A stretch of DNA of 64,000 bases, taken from Cupriavidus respiraculi (lineage in GTDB: Bacteria > Pseudomonadota > Gammaproteobacteria > Burkholderiales > Burkholderiaceae). The notes beneath the pieces were generated by a model. The model made no database searches, was not told the origin of the DNA, and saw nothing but the letters and a program-made list of their open reading frames with translations. Shown here piece after piece: positions 57,144 through 64,000 of the stretch (positions are counted from its first letter, which is position 1; every line of letters begins with the position of its first letter). Both the position numbers and the translations under genes were made by a program. The stretch is from positions 1,426,001-1,490,000 of the forward strand of contig NZ_CAJZAH010000002.1 in NCBI RefSeq assembly GCF_914271545.1. The letters run 5' to 3'.

Positions 57144-57959
57144 ATGACCGCCACTCCACCTCGCACGCTCACCATCGCCGGCTCGGACTCGGGAGGAGGC
57201 GCCGGCATCCAGGCCGACCTGAAGACTTTCGCCGCGCTGGGCTGCTTCGGCATGAGCGCGATCACCGCGATCACCGCGCAGAACACGCTCGGGGTGACCG
57301 GCGTGCATGCCATTCCGGCCGACATGGTGGCAGCGCAGATCGACGCGGTGGCCGGCGACATCGGCGTGGATGCCGCCAAGACGGGCATGCTCGGCACGGC
57401 CGCCATCGTGCAGGCGGTGGCCGACGCGGTGGACCGGCACGGCCTGCGCAAGCTCGTGGTGGACCCGGTGATGGTGGCCACCTCCGGCGCCACGCTGTCG
57501 GACGACGCCACCGCGCGCGCCATGGTCGAGCAGCTGTTTCCGCGCGCGATCCTCGTCACGCCCAACCTGCCCGAGGCGTCCTATCTGCTGGGGCGGCCCA
57601 TCACGCGCCGCGCCGAGATGGCCGACGCCGCGCGGGCGCTGATCGCGCTGGGTTGCCCGGCCGTGCTGCTCAAGGGCGGGCATCTGGAAGAAGCGGCGCT
57701 GGAAGACCTGCTGATGCTGCGCGACGGCCGCACGCGCATCTTCACGCATCCGCGCATCGATACGCGCAACCTGCACGGCACCGGCTGCACGCTGGCGGCC
57801 GCCACCGCGGCGGGTCTGGCGCGCGGCCAGGCGCTGGAAGACGCGGTCGAAGGGGCGCTGGACTATGTGGCCAGGGCTATCGCCGCCGGCGCGGGGCTGC
57901 GGCTTGGCGCCGGCAACGGCCCCCTGAACCACGCCCACGCCCCACGCACGCTGGGCTGA
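57144..57959 (+). CDS. thiD: Hydroxymethylpyrimidine (phosphate) kinase ThiD
   Basis: A 271-residue ribokinase-fold kinase that phosphorylates HMP and HMP-phosphate in thiamine synthesis. [20 protein letters not shown] is the ThiD signature; [45 protein letters not shown] and the anion-hole [16 protein letters not shown] complete it. The ATG at 57144 gives the usual start. It is divergent from ahcY and convergent with the PaaI gene. No TPP riboswitch precedes it and no other thiamine gene is close. Confidence 0.95.
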   Translation: MTATPPRTLTIAGSDSGGGAGIQADLKTFAALGCFGMSAITAITAQNTLGVTGVHAIPADMVAAQIDAVAGDIGVDAAKTGMLGTAAIVQAVADAVDRHGLRKLVVDPVMVATSGATLSDDATARAMVEQLFPRAILVTPNLPEASYLLGRPITRRAEMADAARALIALGCPAVLLKGGHLEEAALEDLLMLRDGRTRIFTHPRIDTRNLHGTGCTLAAATAAGLARGQALEDAVEGALDYVARAIAAGAGLRLGAGNGPLNHAHAPRTLG

Positions 57960-57984
57960 GATTCCGGCCGCGGGCCGGCCCGAC

Positions 57985-58443
57985 TCAGTTGCCGCCGGCC
58001 GACAGCGGCACCAGCTTGAACGCCGCGCGCGCCACGCAGACCACGGTGCCGCTGGCGTCCTTCACTTCGGCCTCGCAGAAGGCGATGCGCGCGCCGCGGC
58101 GCAGGCAGCGCGACTCCAGCGTCAGCTCGCCGCGCGCGGCGGCCAGGAAATGCGTGGACATGTCGATGGTGATCACGCCCGTTTCCAGCGGCGCATGCGA
58201 GCGCGCCGCGCCGCTGAGCGTGAAGTCCAGCGTGGCCATCAGCGTGCCGCCGTGCACATCGCCGCGGCTGTTGACCAGCGCGGGATTGGCCGGCAGCCGC
58301 GTGCGGCACAGGCCCTCCTCCATATGCACCGGCTGCAGGCCGAGATGGCGCATCAGCGGCACGTCGATGCCGAAATAGGGCCGCTCGGGGGTGCCCGGCG
58401 CGGCCGGGACGATCTCGGGTTGAAACTGCGCGCTGCTGTCCAA
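57985..58443 (-). CDS. PaaI-type hotdog thioesterase
   Basis: A 152-residue hotdog-fold thioesterase of the PaaI/YigI group. The active-site segment is NSRGDVHGGTLMATLDFTLS, with the expected Asn, Gly-Gly and Asp positions, followed by ITIDMSTHFLAAARGELTLE. Such enzymes hydrolyse acyl- or phenylacyl-CoA esters. It begins 22 bases after the biotin carrier stop, in the same direction, so it is the last gene of the carboxylase/acyl-CoA operon, where it may recycle CoA from unproductive acyl-CoA. The substrate is not known. Confidence 0.9.
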   Translation of the reverse strand: MDSSAQFQPEIVPAAPGTPERPYFGIDVPLMRHLGLQPVHMEEGLCRTRLPANPALVNSRGDVHGGTLMATLDFTLSGAARSHAPLETGVITIDMSTHFLAAARGELTLESRCLRRGARIAFCEAEVKDASGTVVCVARAAFKLVPLSAGGN

Positions 58444-58465
58444 AACCGCTTCCTCAGTGAAGTCC

Positions 58466-58678
58466 TCAGACTAGTTCCATGACGACCTGGCCCTCGGCCA
58501 CGGCGTCGCCGGGCTGGACCAGGATGGCTTTGACGACGCCCGCGTGCTCGGATTCCAGCGGAATCTCCATCTTCATCGATTCGATCATCATCACGGCGTC
58601 GCCGGCCGCAATGGTAGCGCCAACCGCGACATCGACGGCACAAACATGGCCGCTCACGACGGCTTCGATCTGGATCAT
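58466..58678 (-). CDS. Biotin carrier (biotinyl-domain) protein, stand-alone
   Basis: A 70-residue free biotinyl domain. The biotinylation site is ESMKMEIPL with Lys36, and the two halves have the swapped-hairpin lipoyl/biotinyl fold (GHVCAVDVAVGATIAAGD; GVVKAILVQPGDAVAEGQ). It shares one base with the biotin carboxylase stop upstream and is its obvious partner, carrying carboxybiotin to the carboxyltransferase encoded at the right edge. It is smaller than AccB because it lacks the N-terminal linker. Confidence 0.95.
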   Translation of the reverse strand: MIQIEAVVSGHVCAVDVAVGATIAAGDAVMMIESMKMEIPLESEHAGVVKAILVQPGDAVAEGQVVMELV

Positions 58679-60099
58679 CAGGCAACCTCTCTGGAATGGG
58701 GAATGGTGGAAAGGGCGGCGTCGGCGGGCGCCGGCGCGGCCAGCACGCGCTGCGCGAGCGCGGTATCGATGCGGCCCGCGCGGAAGTCCTCGTGCGCCAG
58801 CACGCGCTGGATGAACGGGATATTGGTCTTGACGCCGGCGACCGCGAAGTCGTCCAGCGCCGCGGCCAGGCGCGCGATGGCGTCGGCGCGGTCGGCGCCG
58901 GTGGCGATGACCTTGGCCAGCATCGGGTCGTAGAACGACGTGACGGCGGCGCCTTCGCCATAGCCGGTTTCCACGCGCACGCCCTCGTGCGCGGGCGGGC
59001 GGAACACCGTCAGCGGTCCCGGCGACGGCAGGAAGCGCACCGGGTCCTCGGCATAGACGCGCGCCTCGATCGCGTGGCCGCGCGCGGGAATCTCGGCGGG
59101 CAGCACCGCGTCGATGCGTTCCCCGCGCGCCAGCCGGATCTGCGCGGCGACGATGTCGATGCCGGTGACCTGCTCGGTGACCGCGTGCTCGACCTGCAGC
59201 CGCGTATTGAGCTCGAGAAAGGCAAAGCCGGTCTCGGGCGTGTAGAGCATCTCGACGGTGCCGATCACGTCGTAGCCGATGCCGCCCAGCAGCGTGGCCA
59301 GCTCCGCGCCCATGGCGCGCACCGCCTCGTCGGGCAGTCCCGGCGCGCGCGCCTCCTCGATGACCTTCTGGTGGCGCCGCTGCACCGAGCAATCGCGCTC
59401 CCACAGGATGCGCACGCCGCCATGGCGGTCGGCCAGCACCTGGAATTCGATATGCCGCGGCCGCTCGACCAGCCGCTCCAGATAGAGCTCGGCCTGGCCG
59501 AAGCTGCGCTGCGCGACCGAGCGCGCGCGCTGCCAGGCCGCGGCCAGCTCCGCGGGCGCGTGCACCGGCAGCATGCCGATGCCGCCGCCCCCGCCGGCCG
59601 GCTTGATCAGCACCGGGTAGCCGATCTCGGCCGCCGCGCGCGCCACCACGTCCATGTCGTCGGGCAGCACCGGCGAGCTGCGCGCCATCGGCATGCCGTG
59701 CGCGGCCATCAGCGTGCGCGCCTCGGTCTTGTGGCCAAGGCGCCGGATCCAGTGCGGCGACGGGCCGATGAAGCAAAGCCCCGCGGCCTCGACCCGTTCC
59801 GCGAAGCCGGCGTTCTCGGACAGGAAGCCATAGCCGGGATGCACGCCGTCGGCGCCGTGCTCACGCGCGATGCGCAACAGCTTGTCCTGGTCCAGATAGC
59901 TCTGCAGCGGCGCGGACGCGCCCAGCGGCACGCTGACCGTGGCCCTGGCCAGATAGGGCAGGCCGGCATCGGCGTCGGCGTAGACCGCGATCGATTCGAT
60001 GCCCAGCGCATCGAGCGCGCGGATCACGCGCGCGGCCACCGCGCCGCGGTTGGCGACCAGCACGCGGCGCAGCGTCGTCGTCCTCGTCGGTGCGTTCAT
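58678..60099 (-). CDS. Biotin carboxylase subunit
   Basis: A 473-residue AccC-type ATP-grasp enzyme that carboxylates biotin with bicarbonate and ATP. It has RRVLVANRGAVAARVIRALD, VHPGYGFLSENAGFAE, the Gly-rich loop KPAGGGGGIGM, and the catalytic LELNTRLQVEHAVTEQVTGI. The C-terminal domain follows. Instead of the usual KIMIANRGEIA the start reads VLVANRGAVA, and the Gly-rich loop has lost the lysine seen in most AccC loops, so it is a specialised acyl-CoA carboxylase member, not housekeeping AccC. It overlaps the acyl-CoA synthetase stop by 4 bases. Confidence 0.93.
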   Translation of the reverse strand: MNAPTRTTTLRRVLVANRGAVAARVIRALDALGIESIAVYADADAGLPYLARATVSVPLGASAPLQSYLDQDKLLRIAREHGADGVHPGYGFLSENAGFAERVEAAGLCFIGPSPHWIRRLGHKTEARTLMAAHGMPMARSSPVLPDDMDVVARAAAEIGYPVLIKPAGGGGGIGMLPVHAPAELAAAWQRARSVAQRSFGQAELYLERLVERPRHIEFQVLADRHGGVRILWERDCSVQRRHQKVIEEARAPGLPDEAVRAMGAELATLLGGIGYDVIGTVEMLYTPETGFAFLELNTRLQVEHAVTEQVTGIDIVAAQIRLARGERIDAVLPAEIPARGHAIEARVYAEDPVRFLPSPGPLTVFRPPAHEGVRVETGYGEGAAVTSFYDPMLAKVIATGADRADAIARLAAALDDFAVAGVKTNIPFIQRVLAHEDFRAGRIDTALAQRVLAAPAPADAALSTIPHSREVA

Positions 60100-62207
60100 G
60101 CCGCCTCCCCATGCGCGATCACCACGGCATCGACCAGCACCGGCGCGGCATCGCCGCGCGGCACGATCACCGGGTTGGCGTCCACCGACGCGACGCGGCC
60201 GTTCGCACCCGCGAACCAGTCGCCCAGCCGCACCAGCAGCGCGGCGAGCCGGTCCACGTCGACCGCCTCCATGCCGCGCACCGGACCGAAGGCGCGGGCG
60301 ATATGCAGCCGGCCGATGGCCTCGCGCGCCTGCGCGACGGTGAAGGGCGCGAGCAGGAACTGCACGTCGTCCAGCGCCTCGACCAGCACGCCGCCGTGCC
60401 CCACCATCACCACCGGACCGTAGATGGCGTCCAGATGCGCCCCCACCGCCAGCTCGAAGGCGCCTTTGTGCTGGCGCGCCAGCAGCACGCCGCCGTGGCG
60501 CACGCCCAGCCGGTGCAGGATGGCCTCCATCTCGGCAAAGGCCGCCAACGCCTCGCCCTCGCTGTTCACGTTCAGGCGGACCAGGCCATGCTCGGACTTG
60601 TGCGTGAGGTCGGACGACACGCCCTTGACCACCAGCGGAAAGCCCAGCTCCGCCACCGCCCGCCTGACCTCGCGCTCGTCGCGGCAGCAGCGGTGCGCCA
60701 CCGCCGGCAGCCCGGCGTCGGCCAGCAGCGCGAGGCTGTGGACCTCGTCCAGCGCACGGGCTTCGCCTGCGTGCGGGACGGCCGCGGCGGCCGCACGCGG
60801 CGCGCCTTGCAGCGCGGCCTCGCGCGCCTGTGTGTACTGCGCCAGCATGCCCAGCGCGCGCATGGCCGCGCCTTCGCTCTCGAACACCGGCACGCCCTGC
60901 TTGCGGAACGCCTGCGCGACCCAGTCCTGGTTGGCGGCCACCGCCACCGGCACCCCGCTTTGCTGCGCGAAGCGGCCCGTCTGCGCCGAGAAGTCGTCGA
61001 AGTCGTAGCCTTCGCCGCCAATCGGGAAGCCGACGAAGATCATGTCCGCCTGGCGCTGCGCCGCGACGGCGTCGAGCGTGCGGCCGTAGATCTGCGGCTG
61101 GCCCAGCAGCGCCGTGGTCATGTCGATGGGATTGCGCGCGGACACATAGGCCGGCAGCACCTCGCGCAGCGCGGCGACACCCGGGGCGTCGAACTCGCAC
61201 AGCGCCAGGCCCCGCTCCTCGGCGGCATCGGCGGCCAGGACGCACGTCGCGCCCGAATTGCTGATCGCCACCACCTTGCGCCCGCGCGGACGCTGCCCGC
61301 CCAGGAAGATCTGGCTGTACTGCGCCAGGTCGCGGAAGTCGGACACGCGCACGATGCCGTGCTGGCGCAGGAAGGCGTCGGCCAGCGCGTCCTCGCCGGC
61401 GAGCGCGCCGGTGTGCGAGCTGGCGGTGAGCTGACCGGCGCGCGTGCGCCCCGCCTTGACGGCCAGGATCGGCAGGTCCCGCTCGTGCGCGAGCCGCGCG
61501 GCCTCGGCCAGCACCTCCGGGTCCTTCAGCGATTCGATATACAGCAGCATCACGCGGATATCGTCGTCGTGCGCGATCGCGCGCAGCATCTCGGCGGCGG
61601 TGATGTCCGCCTCGTTGCCGGTGGCGACCATGTAGCGCACGCCCACGCCCATGCCGCGCAGGCCGCCGTAGACGATGGACGAGCCGGCGCCGCTCTGGCT
61701 GACCACGGCCACCGGGCCGTCGAGCCCGGGCGCCTCGTTGATCATCGTCGAGAAATGCAGGATGGCGCCGCTGCGGAAGTTCGCCACGCCCTGCGTGTTG
61801 GGCCCGAACAGCCGCAGCCCCCCGGCGCGGGCGCGCTCGACCAGCCGCCGCTGCTGCGCGGCGCCCTCCTCGCCGAGTTCGGCGAAGCCCGAGGAGTAGA
61901 TCACCGCGGCGCGCGCGCCCACCGCCAGGCACTGGTCGATGGCGCCCTCCACCTCCTGTCCCGCCACGCTGATCACCACCACGTCGGGCGCCTCGGGCAC
62001 CTTGGCCAGTTCGGCGAAGGCCGGCAGCCCCTGGATCGTCGCGCGGTTCGGGTTGACCGGGTAGATGCCGCCGGCAAAGCCGTGGCGGCGCATGTAGTCG
62101 ATGGGCCGGCCGCCCGCCTTGATGGCGTTGTCCGAGGCGCCGAGGATGGCCACCGAGCGGGGCGAGAGCAGCTGCAGCAGCGCGTCGGGTTGCATGTGGC
62201 TGGCCAT
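60096..62207 (-). CDS. Acetate-CoA ligase family protein (ADP-forming type)
   Basis: A 703-residue protein with the acyl-CoA synthetase (NDP-forming) layout. Residues 1-450 hold the CoA-binding and succinyl-CoA-synthetase-like domains (SPRSVAILGASDN, VVSQSGAGSSIVYGG, SHTGALAGEDAL with phospho-His about 265). The rest is an ATP-grasp domain (GFPLVVKGVSSDLTHKSEHG, LLARQHKGAFELAVGAHLDA). Such enzymes make an acyl-CoA from a carboxylate with ATP, giving ADP. It ends 1 base before the Bug start region and overlaps the biotin carboxylase start. The likely acid is the one bound by the neighbouring Bug receptor. Confidence 0.92.
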   Translation of the reverse strand: MASHMQPDALLQLLSPRSVAILGASDNAIKAGGRPIDYMRRHGFAGGIYPVNPNRATIQGLPAFAELAKVPEAPDVVVISVAGQEVEGAIDQCLAVGARAAVIYSSGFAELGEEGAAQQRRLVERARAGGLRLFGPNTQGVANFRSGAILHFSTMINEAPGLDGPVAVVSQSGAGSSIVYGGLRGMGVGVRYMVATGNEADITAAEMLRAIAHDDDIRVMLLYIESLKDPEVLAEAARLAHERDLPILAVKAGRTRAGQLTASSHTGALAGEDALADAFLRQHGIVRVSDFRDLAQYSQIFLGGQRPRGRKVVAISNSGATCVLAADAAEERGLALCEFDAPGVAALREVLPAYVSARNPIDMTTALLGQPQIYGRTLDAVAAQRQADMIFVGFPIGGEGYDFDDFSAQTGRFAQQSGVPVAVAANQDWVAQAFRKQGVPVFESEGAAMRALGMLAQYTQAREAALQGAPRAAAAAVPHAGEARALDEVHSLALLADAGLPAVAHRCCRDEREVRRAVAELGFPLVVKGVSSDLTHKSEHGLVRLNVNSEGEALAAFAEMEAILHRLGVRHGGVLLARQHKGAFELAVGAHLDAIYGPVVMVGHGGVLVEALDDVQFLLAPFTVAQAREAIGRLHIARAFGPVRGMEAVDVDRLAALLVRLGDWFAGANGRVASVDANPVIVPRGDAAPVLVDAVVIAHGEAA

Positions 62208-62208
62208 C

Positions 62209-63219
62209 TCAATCCACCTTGACGTTGGCTTCGGTGGCCACGCGCTTCCATTTCGCGAGTTCGGATTGCACGAACGTGCCGAACTGGTCCGCCGTCATGG
62301 TGCCCGGCGAGGTGCCGCTTTCGGCGAGATTGGCCTTCGCCTCCGCGGTGTTCATGCTGGCCACCGCGGCGCGGTTGAGCCGCTCGACCATGCCCTTGGG
62401 CAGGTTCGCCGGGCCGTAGAAGCCGATCCACGTGATGGCCTCGTAGCCGTTCACGCCCTGCTCCGCGATGGTCGGCACATTGGGCAGCGCCTCGCTGCGC
62501 TTGGCCGAGGTCACGCCGATGGCCTTGACCTTGCCCTCCTTGACCAGCGGCGCCATCGTCATCACGTCATGGAACAGCGCCGGGATCTGGCCGCCCAGCA
62601 GGTCGGCCATCGCGGGCGTCGCCCCCTTGTACGGGATATGCACGATGGGCGCCTTGGTCATCAGCTTGAGCAGTTCTCCGGACATGTGCGTCGCGCCCCC
62701 GATGCTGGACGAGCCGTAGGACAGCCCCTCCTTCTGCTTCTTCGCGTAGGTCAGGAACTCGGGCAGGTTCGACGCCGGCACGTTGTTGTTGACCACCAGC
62801 AGATTGGGGGTGGTAGCCAGCAGCGCGATCGGCGTGAAGTCCTTGGCCGCGTCGTACGGCAGCTTCGCCCGCACCGCGGGGTTGATCACATGGTGGGTGG
62901 CCGAGACCAGCAGCGTGTAGCCGTCCGGCGTCGCGCGCGCGGCCATCTCGGTGCCGATCTGGCCGCTGGCGCCGGCGCGGTTTTCCACCACGAAGGACTG
63001 CTTGAACTGCGTCTGCATGTCCCTGGCGATGCGGCGCGCCAGCACGTCGGTCATGCCGCCGGCGGGAAACGGCACGATGATCGTGACGGGCTTCTGCGGC
63101 CAGTTGTCCTGCGCGAGCGCGCTGGCGGAGGGAGCCAGCGCGGCCGCGGCCACGATGGCGGCGGCAAGGGCCGCATGGCGCGGGCGACGGATGAAGCGGT
63201 TGGCGTGTTGGTTGGACAA
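62209..63219 (-). CDS. Bug/TctC-type periplasmic receptor with TTG start
   Basis: A 336-residue receptor. A signal peptide (HAALAAAIVAAAALAPSASA, cleavage after ALA) precedes NWPQKPVTIIVPFPAGGMTD, VENRAGASGQIGTEMA and TPDGYTLL, the family pattern. The start is TTG at 63219 with GAGGAG six bases upstream; no in-frame ATG would retain the signal. It is the second gene of the carboxylase operon and lies 1 base from the acyl-CoA synthetase. It is a different branch from the Bug at 3458. No TctAB genes are in the window. Confidence 0.92.
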   Translation of the reverse strand: MSNQHANRFIRRPRHAALAAAIVAAAALAPSASALAQDNWPQKPVTIIVPFPAGGMTDVLARRIARDMQTQFKQSFVVENRAGASGQIGTEMAARATPDGYTLLVSATHHVINPAVRAKLPYDAAKDFTPIALLATTPNLLVVNNNVPASNLPEFLTYAKKQKEGLSYGSSSIGGATHMSGELLKLMTKAPIVHIPYKGATPAMADLLGGQIPALFHDVMTMAPLVKEGKVKAIGVTSAKRSEALPNVPTIAEQGVNGYEAITWIGFYGPANLPKGMVERLNRAAVASMNTAEAKANLAESGTSPGTMTADQFGTFVQSELAKWKRVATEANVKVD

Positions 63220-63284
63220 GATGGTCTCCTCTGTTGTTATGTGTGCGCGGATGCGTACCGTGCGTGGGCGCATCCGAGCGTCCG

Positions 63285-64000
63285 CTACGGACGGATGCCG
63301 AACTTGCGCACGCCCGGTTCGCGCAGCGGCGCGGCCAGATTGGCGAACTCGCACAGCAGCGAGCGCGTCTCCCGCGGATCGATGATGTCTTCCACCACGA
63401 ACGCCTCGGCGCTGCGGAACGGCGAGGTCAGGCTGCGCACGCGCTGCTCGATCTCGGCGCGCTTTTGCACCGGATCGTCGGCGCCTTCGATCTCGGCCTT
63501 GTAGGCCACCTCCAGCCCGCCCTCGATGGGCAGCGAGCCCCAGTTGCCGGAGGGCCAGGCGTAGCGGAAATTGAAGCGCCCCATGTGCTGGTGGCCGGCT
63601 GCAGCCACGCCATAGGCGCGGCGCAGGATGATCGAGCACCACGGCACGGTGGCCTGGTAGACCGCCGCCAGCGCGCGCACGCCGTAGCGCATGGTGCCGG
63701 CCTTCTCGGCCTCGAGGCCGATCTGGAAGCCCGCGATATCGACCAGGTTCACCACCGGCAGATGGAAGACCTCCGCCAGGTCGACGAAGCGCGTGAATTT
63801 CTCCGCGGTGGGGCCGTCCCAGCCGCCGCCGTAGAAGTACGGGTCGCTCGCCACCACCGCCACCGGCCAGCCGTCGATGCGGGCCAGACCCGTGACGATG
63901 GCACGGCCCCAGTGCTTGCCGACCTCCAGGAAGGAATCGGTGTCCACCAGCGACTGCACGATGGGGCGGATCTTGTAGACCGCGCGCGGATCGCGCGGAA
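63285..64000 (-). CDS. Acyl-CoA carboxylase carboxyltransferase subunit, C-terminal part
   Basis: The reverse strand is open to the right edge, so only the C-terminal 238 or so residues are present. They match the propionyl/methylcrotonyl-CoA carboxylase beta family: FLEVGKHWGRAIVTGLARID, FVDLAEVFHLPVVNLVDIAG and the GVAAAGHQHMGRFNFRYAWP segment, with GRFNFRYAWPSGNWGSLPIEG replacing the usual acyl-CoA pocket loop. It would transfer carboxyl from biotin to an acyl-CoA. It is the first gene in the window of the operon with Bug, acyl-CoA synthetase, biotin carboxylase and carrier. The N-terminus and promoter lie outside. Confidence 0.9.
   Translation of the reverse strand, partial: PRDPRAVYKIRPIVQSLVDTDSFLEVGKHWGRAIVTGLARIDGWPVAVVASDPYFYGGGWDGPTAEKFTRFVDLAEVFHLPVVNLVDIAGFQIGLEAEKAGTMRYGVRALAAVYQATVPWCSIILRRAYGVAAAGHQHMGRFNFRYAWPSGNWGSLPIEGGLEVAYKAEIEGADDPVQKRAEIEQRVRSLTSPFRSAEAFVVEDIIDPRETRSLLCEFANLAAPLREPGVRKFGIRP

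Noticed and set aside
57966-57978. Terminator between thiD and the PaaI gene
   Set aside because: CCGGCC-GCG-GGCCGG hairpin is short with a 3-base loop and no T run; too weak to list.

Overview
The window is GC-rich, densely packed chromosomal DNA of a Burkholderiales betaproteobacterium, most likely Cupriavidus or a close relative. The basis is gene content and order: Bug-type tricarboxylate receptors, a DmeF-type metal exporter, the ahcY/small membrane protein/metF block behind an S-adenosylhomocysteine (SAH) riboswitch, and the ttcA-folB-SDR and cca-GST-slt blocks. The species cannot be fixed from sequence reading alone. Many genes overlap by 1-8 bases, and no phage, transposase or CRISPR array is visible.

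Layout. 1-5.6 kb: a partial PAS-domain gene; a minus-strand unit of Bug receptor, leuC, leuD and a haloacetate-dehalogenase-like hydrolase, with a divergent LysR regulator. 5.6-8.2 kb: divergent chrA and dmeF metal exporters. 8.2-15.9 kb: a polysaccharide deacetylase/GntR/flavin reductase unit divergent from a branched-chain-type ABC transporter whose permease LivM and both ATPases form one 869-residue protein. 16-21.3 kb: tRNA-Cys and sbcDC. 21.6-24 kb: an MFS symporter and a YihY protein. 24-32.8 kb: a GntR repressor and a divergent operon of five ABC-transporter genes plus M20 and M81 metallohydrolases, with a well-formed promoter and a perfect palindrome at the expected transcription start. 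32.8-44.7 kb: a TerC/CorC fusion, a J-domain membrane protein, glmS, glmU, a lipoprotein, ttcA, folB, a pteridine-reductase-like SDR, a NDUFAF7-type methyltransferase and a DUF2905 protein. 44.7-47 kb: a large protein with a eukaryotic-type F-box and helical repeats, lying among housekeeping genes. 47-58.4 kb: cca, GST, an NDUFA9-like protein, slt, 5-formyl-THF cyclo-ligase, a Mut7-C protein, metF, a small membrane protein, ahcY with its riboswitch, thiD and a PaaI thioesterase. 58.5-64 kb: carboxyltransferase (cut by the edge), Bug receptor, acyl-CoA synthetase, biotin carboxylase and biotin carrier in one tight operon.

How the genes work together. Several clusters pair an uptake system with soluble enzymes and a local regulator, as expected of a soil or opportunistic organism with broad catabolism. 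The methyl-cycle genes ahcY and metF are probably co-controlled by the SAH riboswitch. Folate enzymes (FolB, the SDR, 5-formyl-THF cyclo-ligase, MetF) are spread through the same region. glmS and glmU supply UDP-GlcNAc.

The observations most worth following are the F-box protein, the LivM-LivG-LivF fusion whose first ATPase has lost the ABC signature, the SAH-riboswitch leader, the M20/M81 transport operon, the carboxylase/acyl-CoA synthetase operon, and REPIN-like elements, one of which lies inside the ABC transporter operon.
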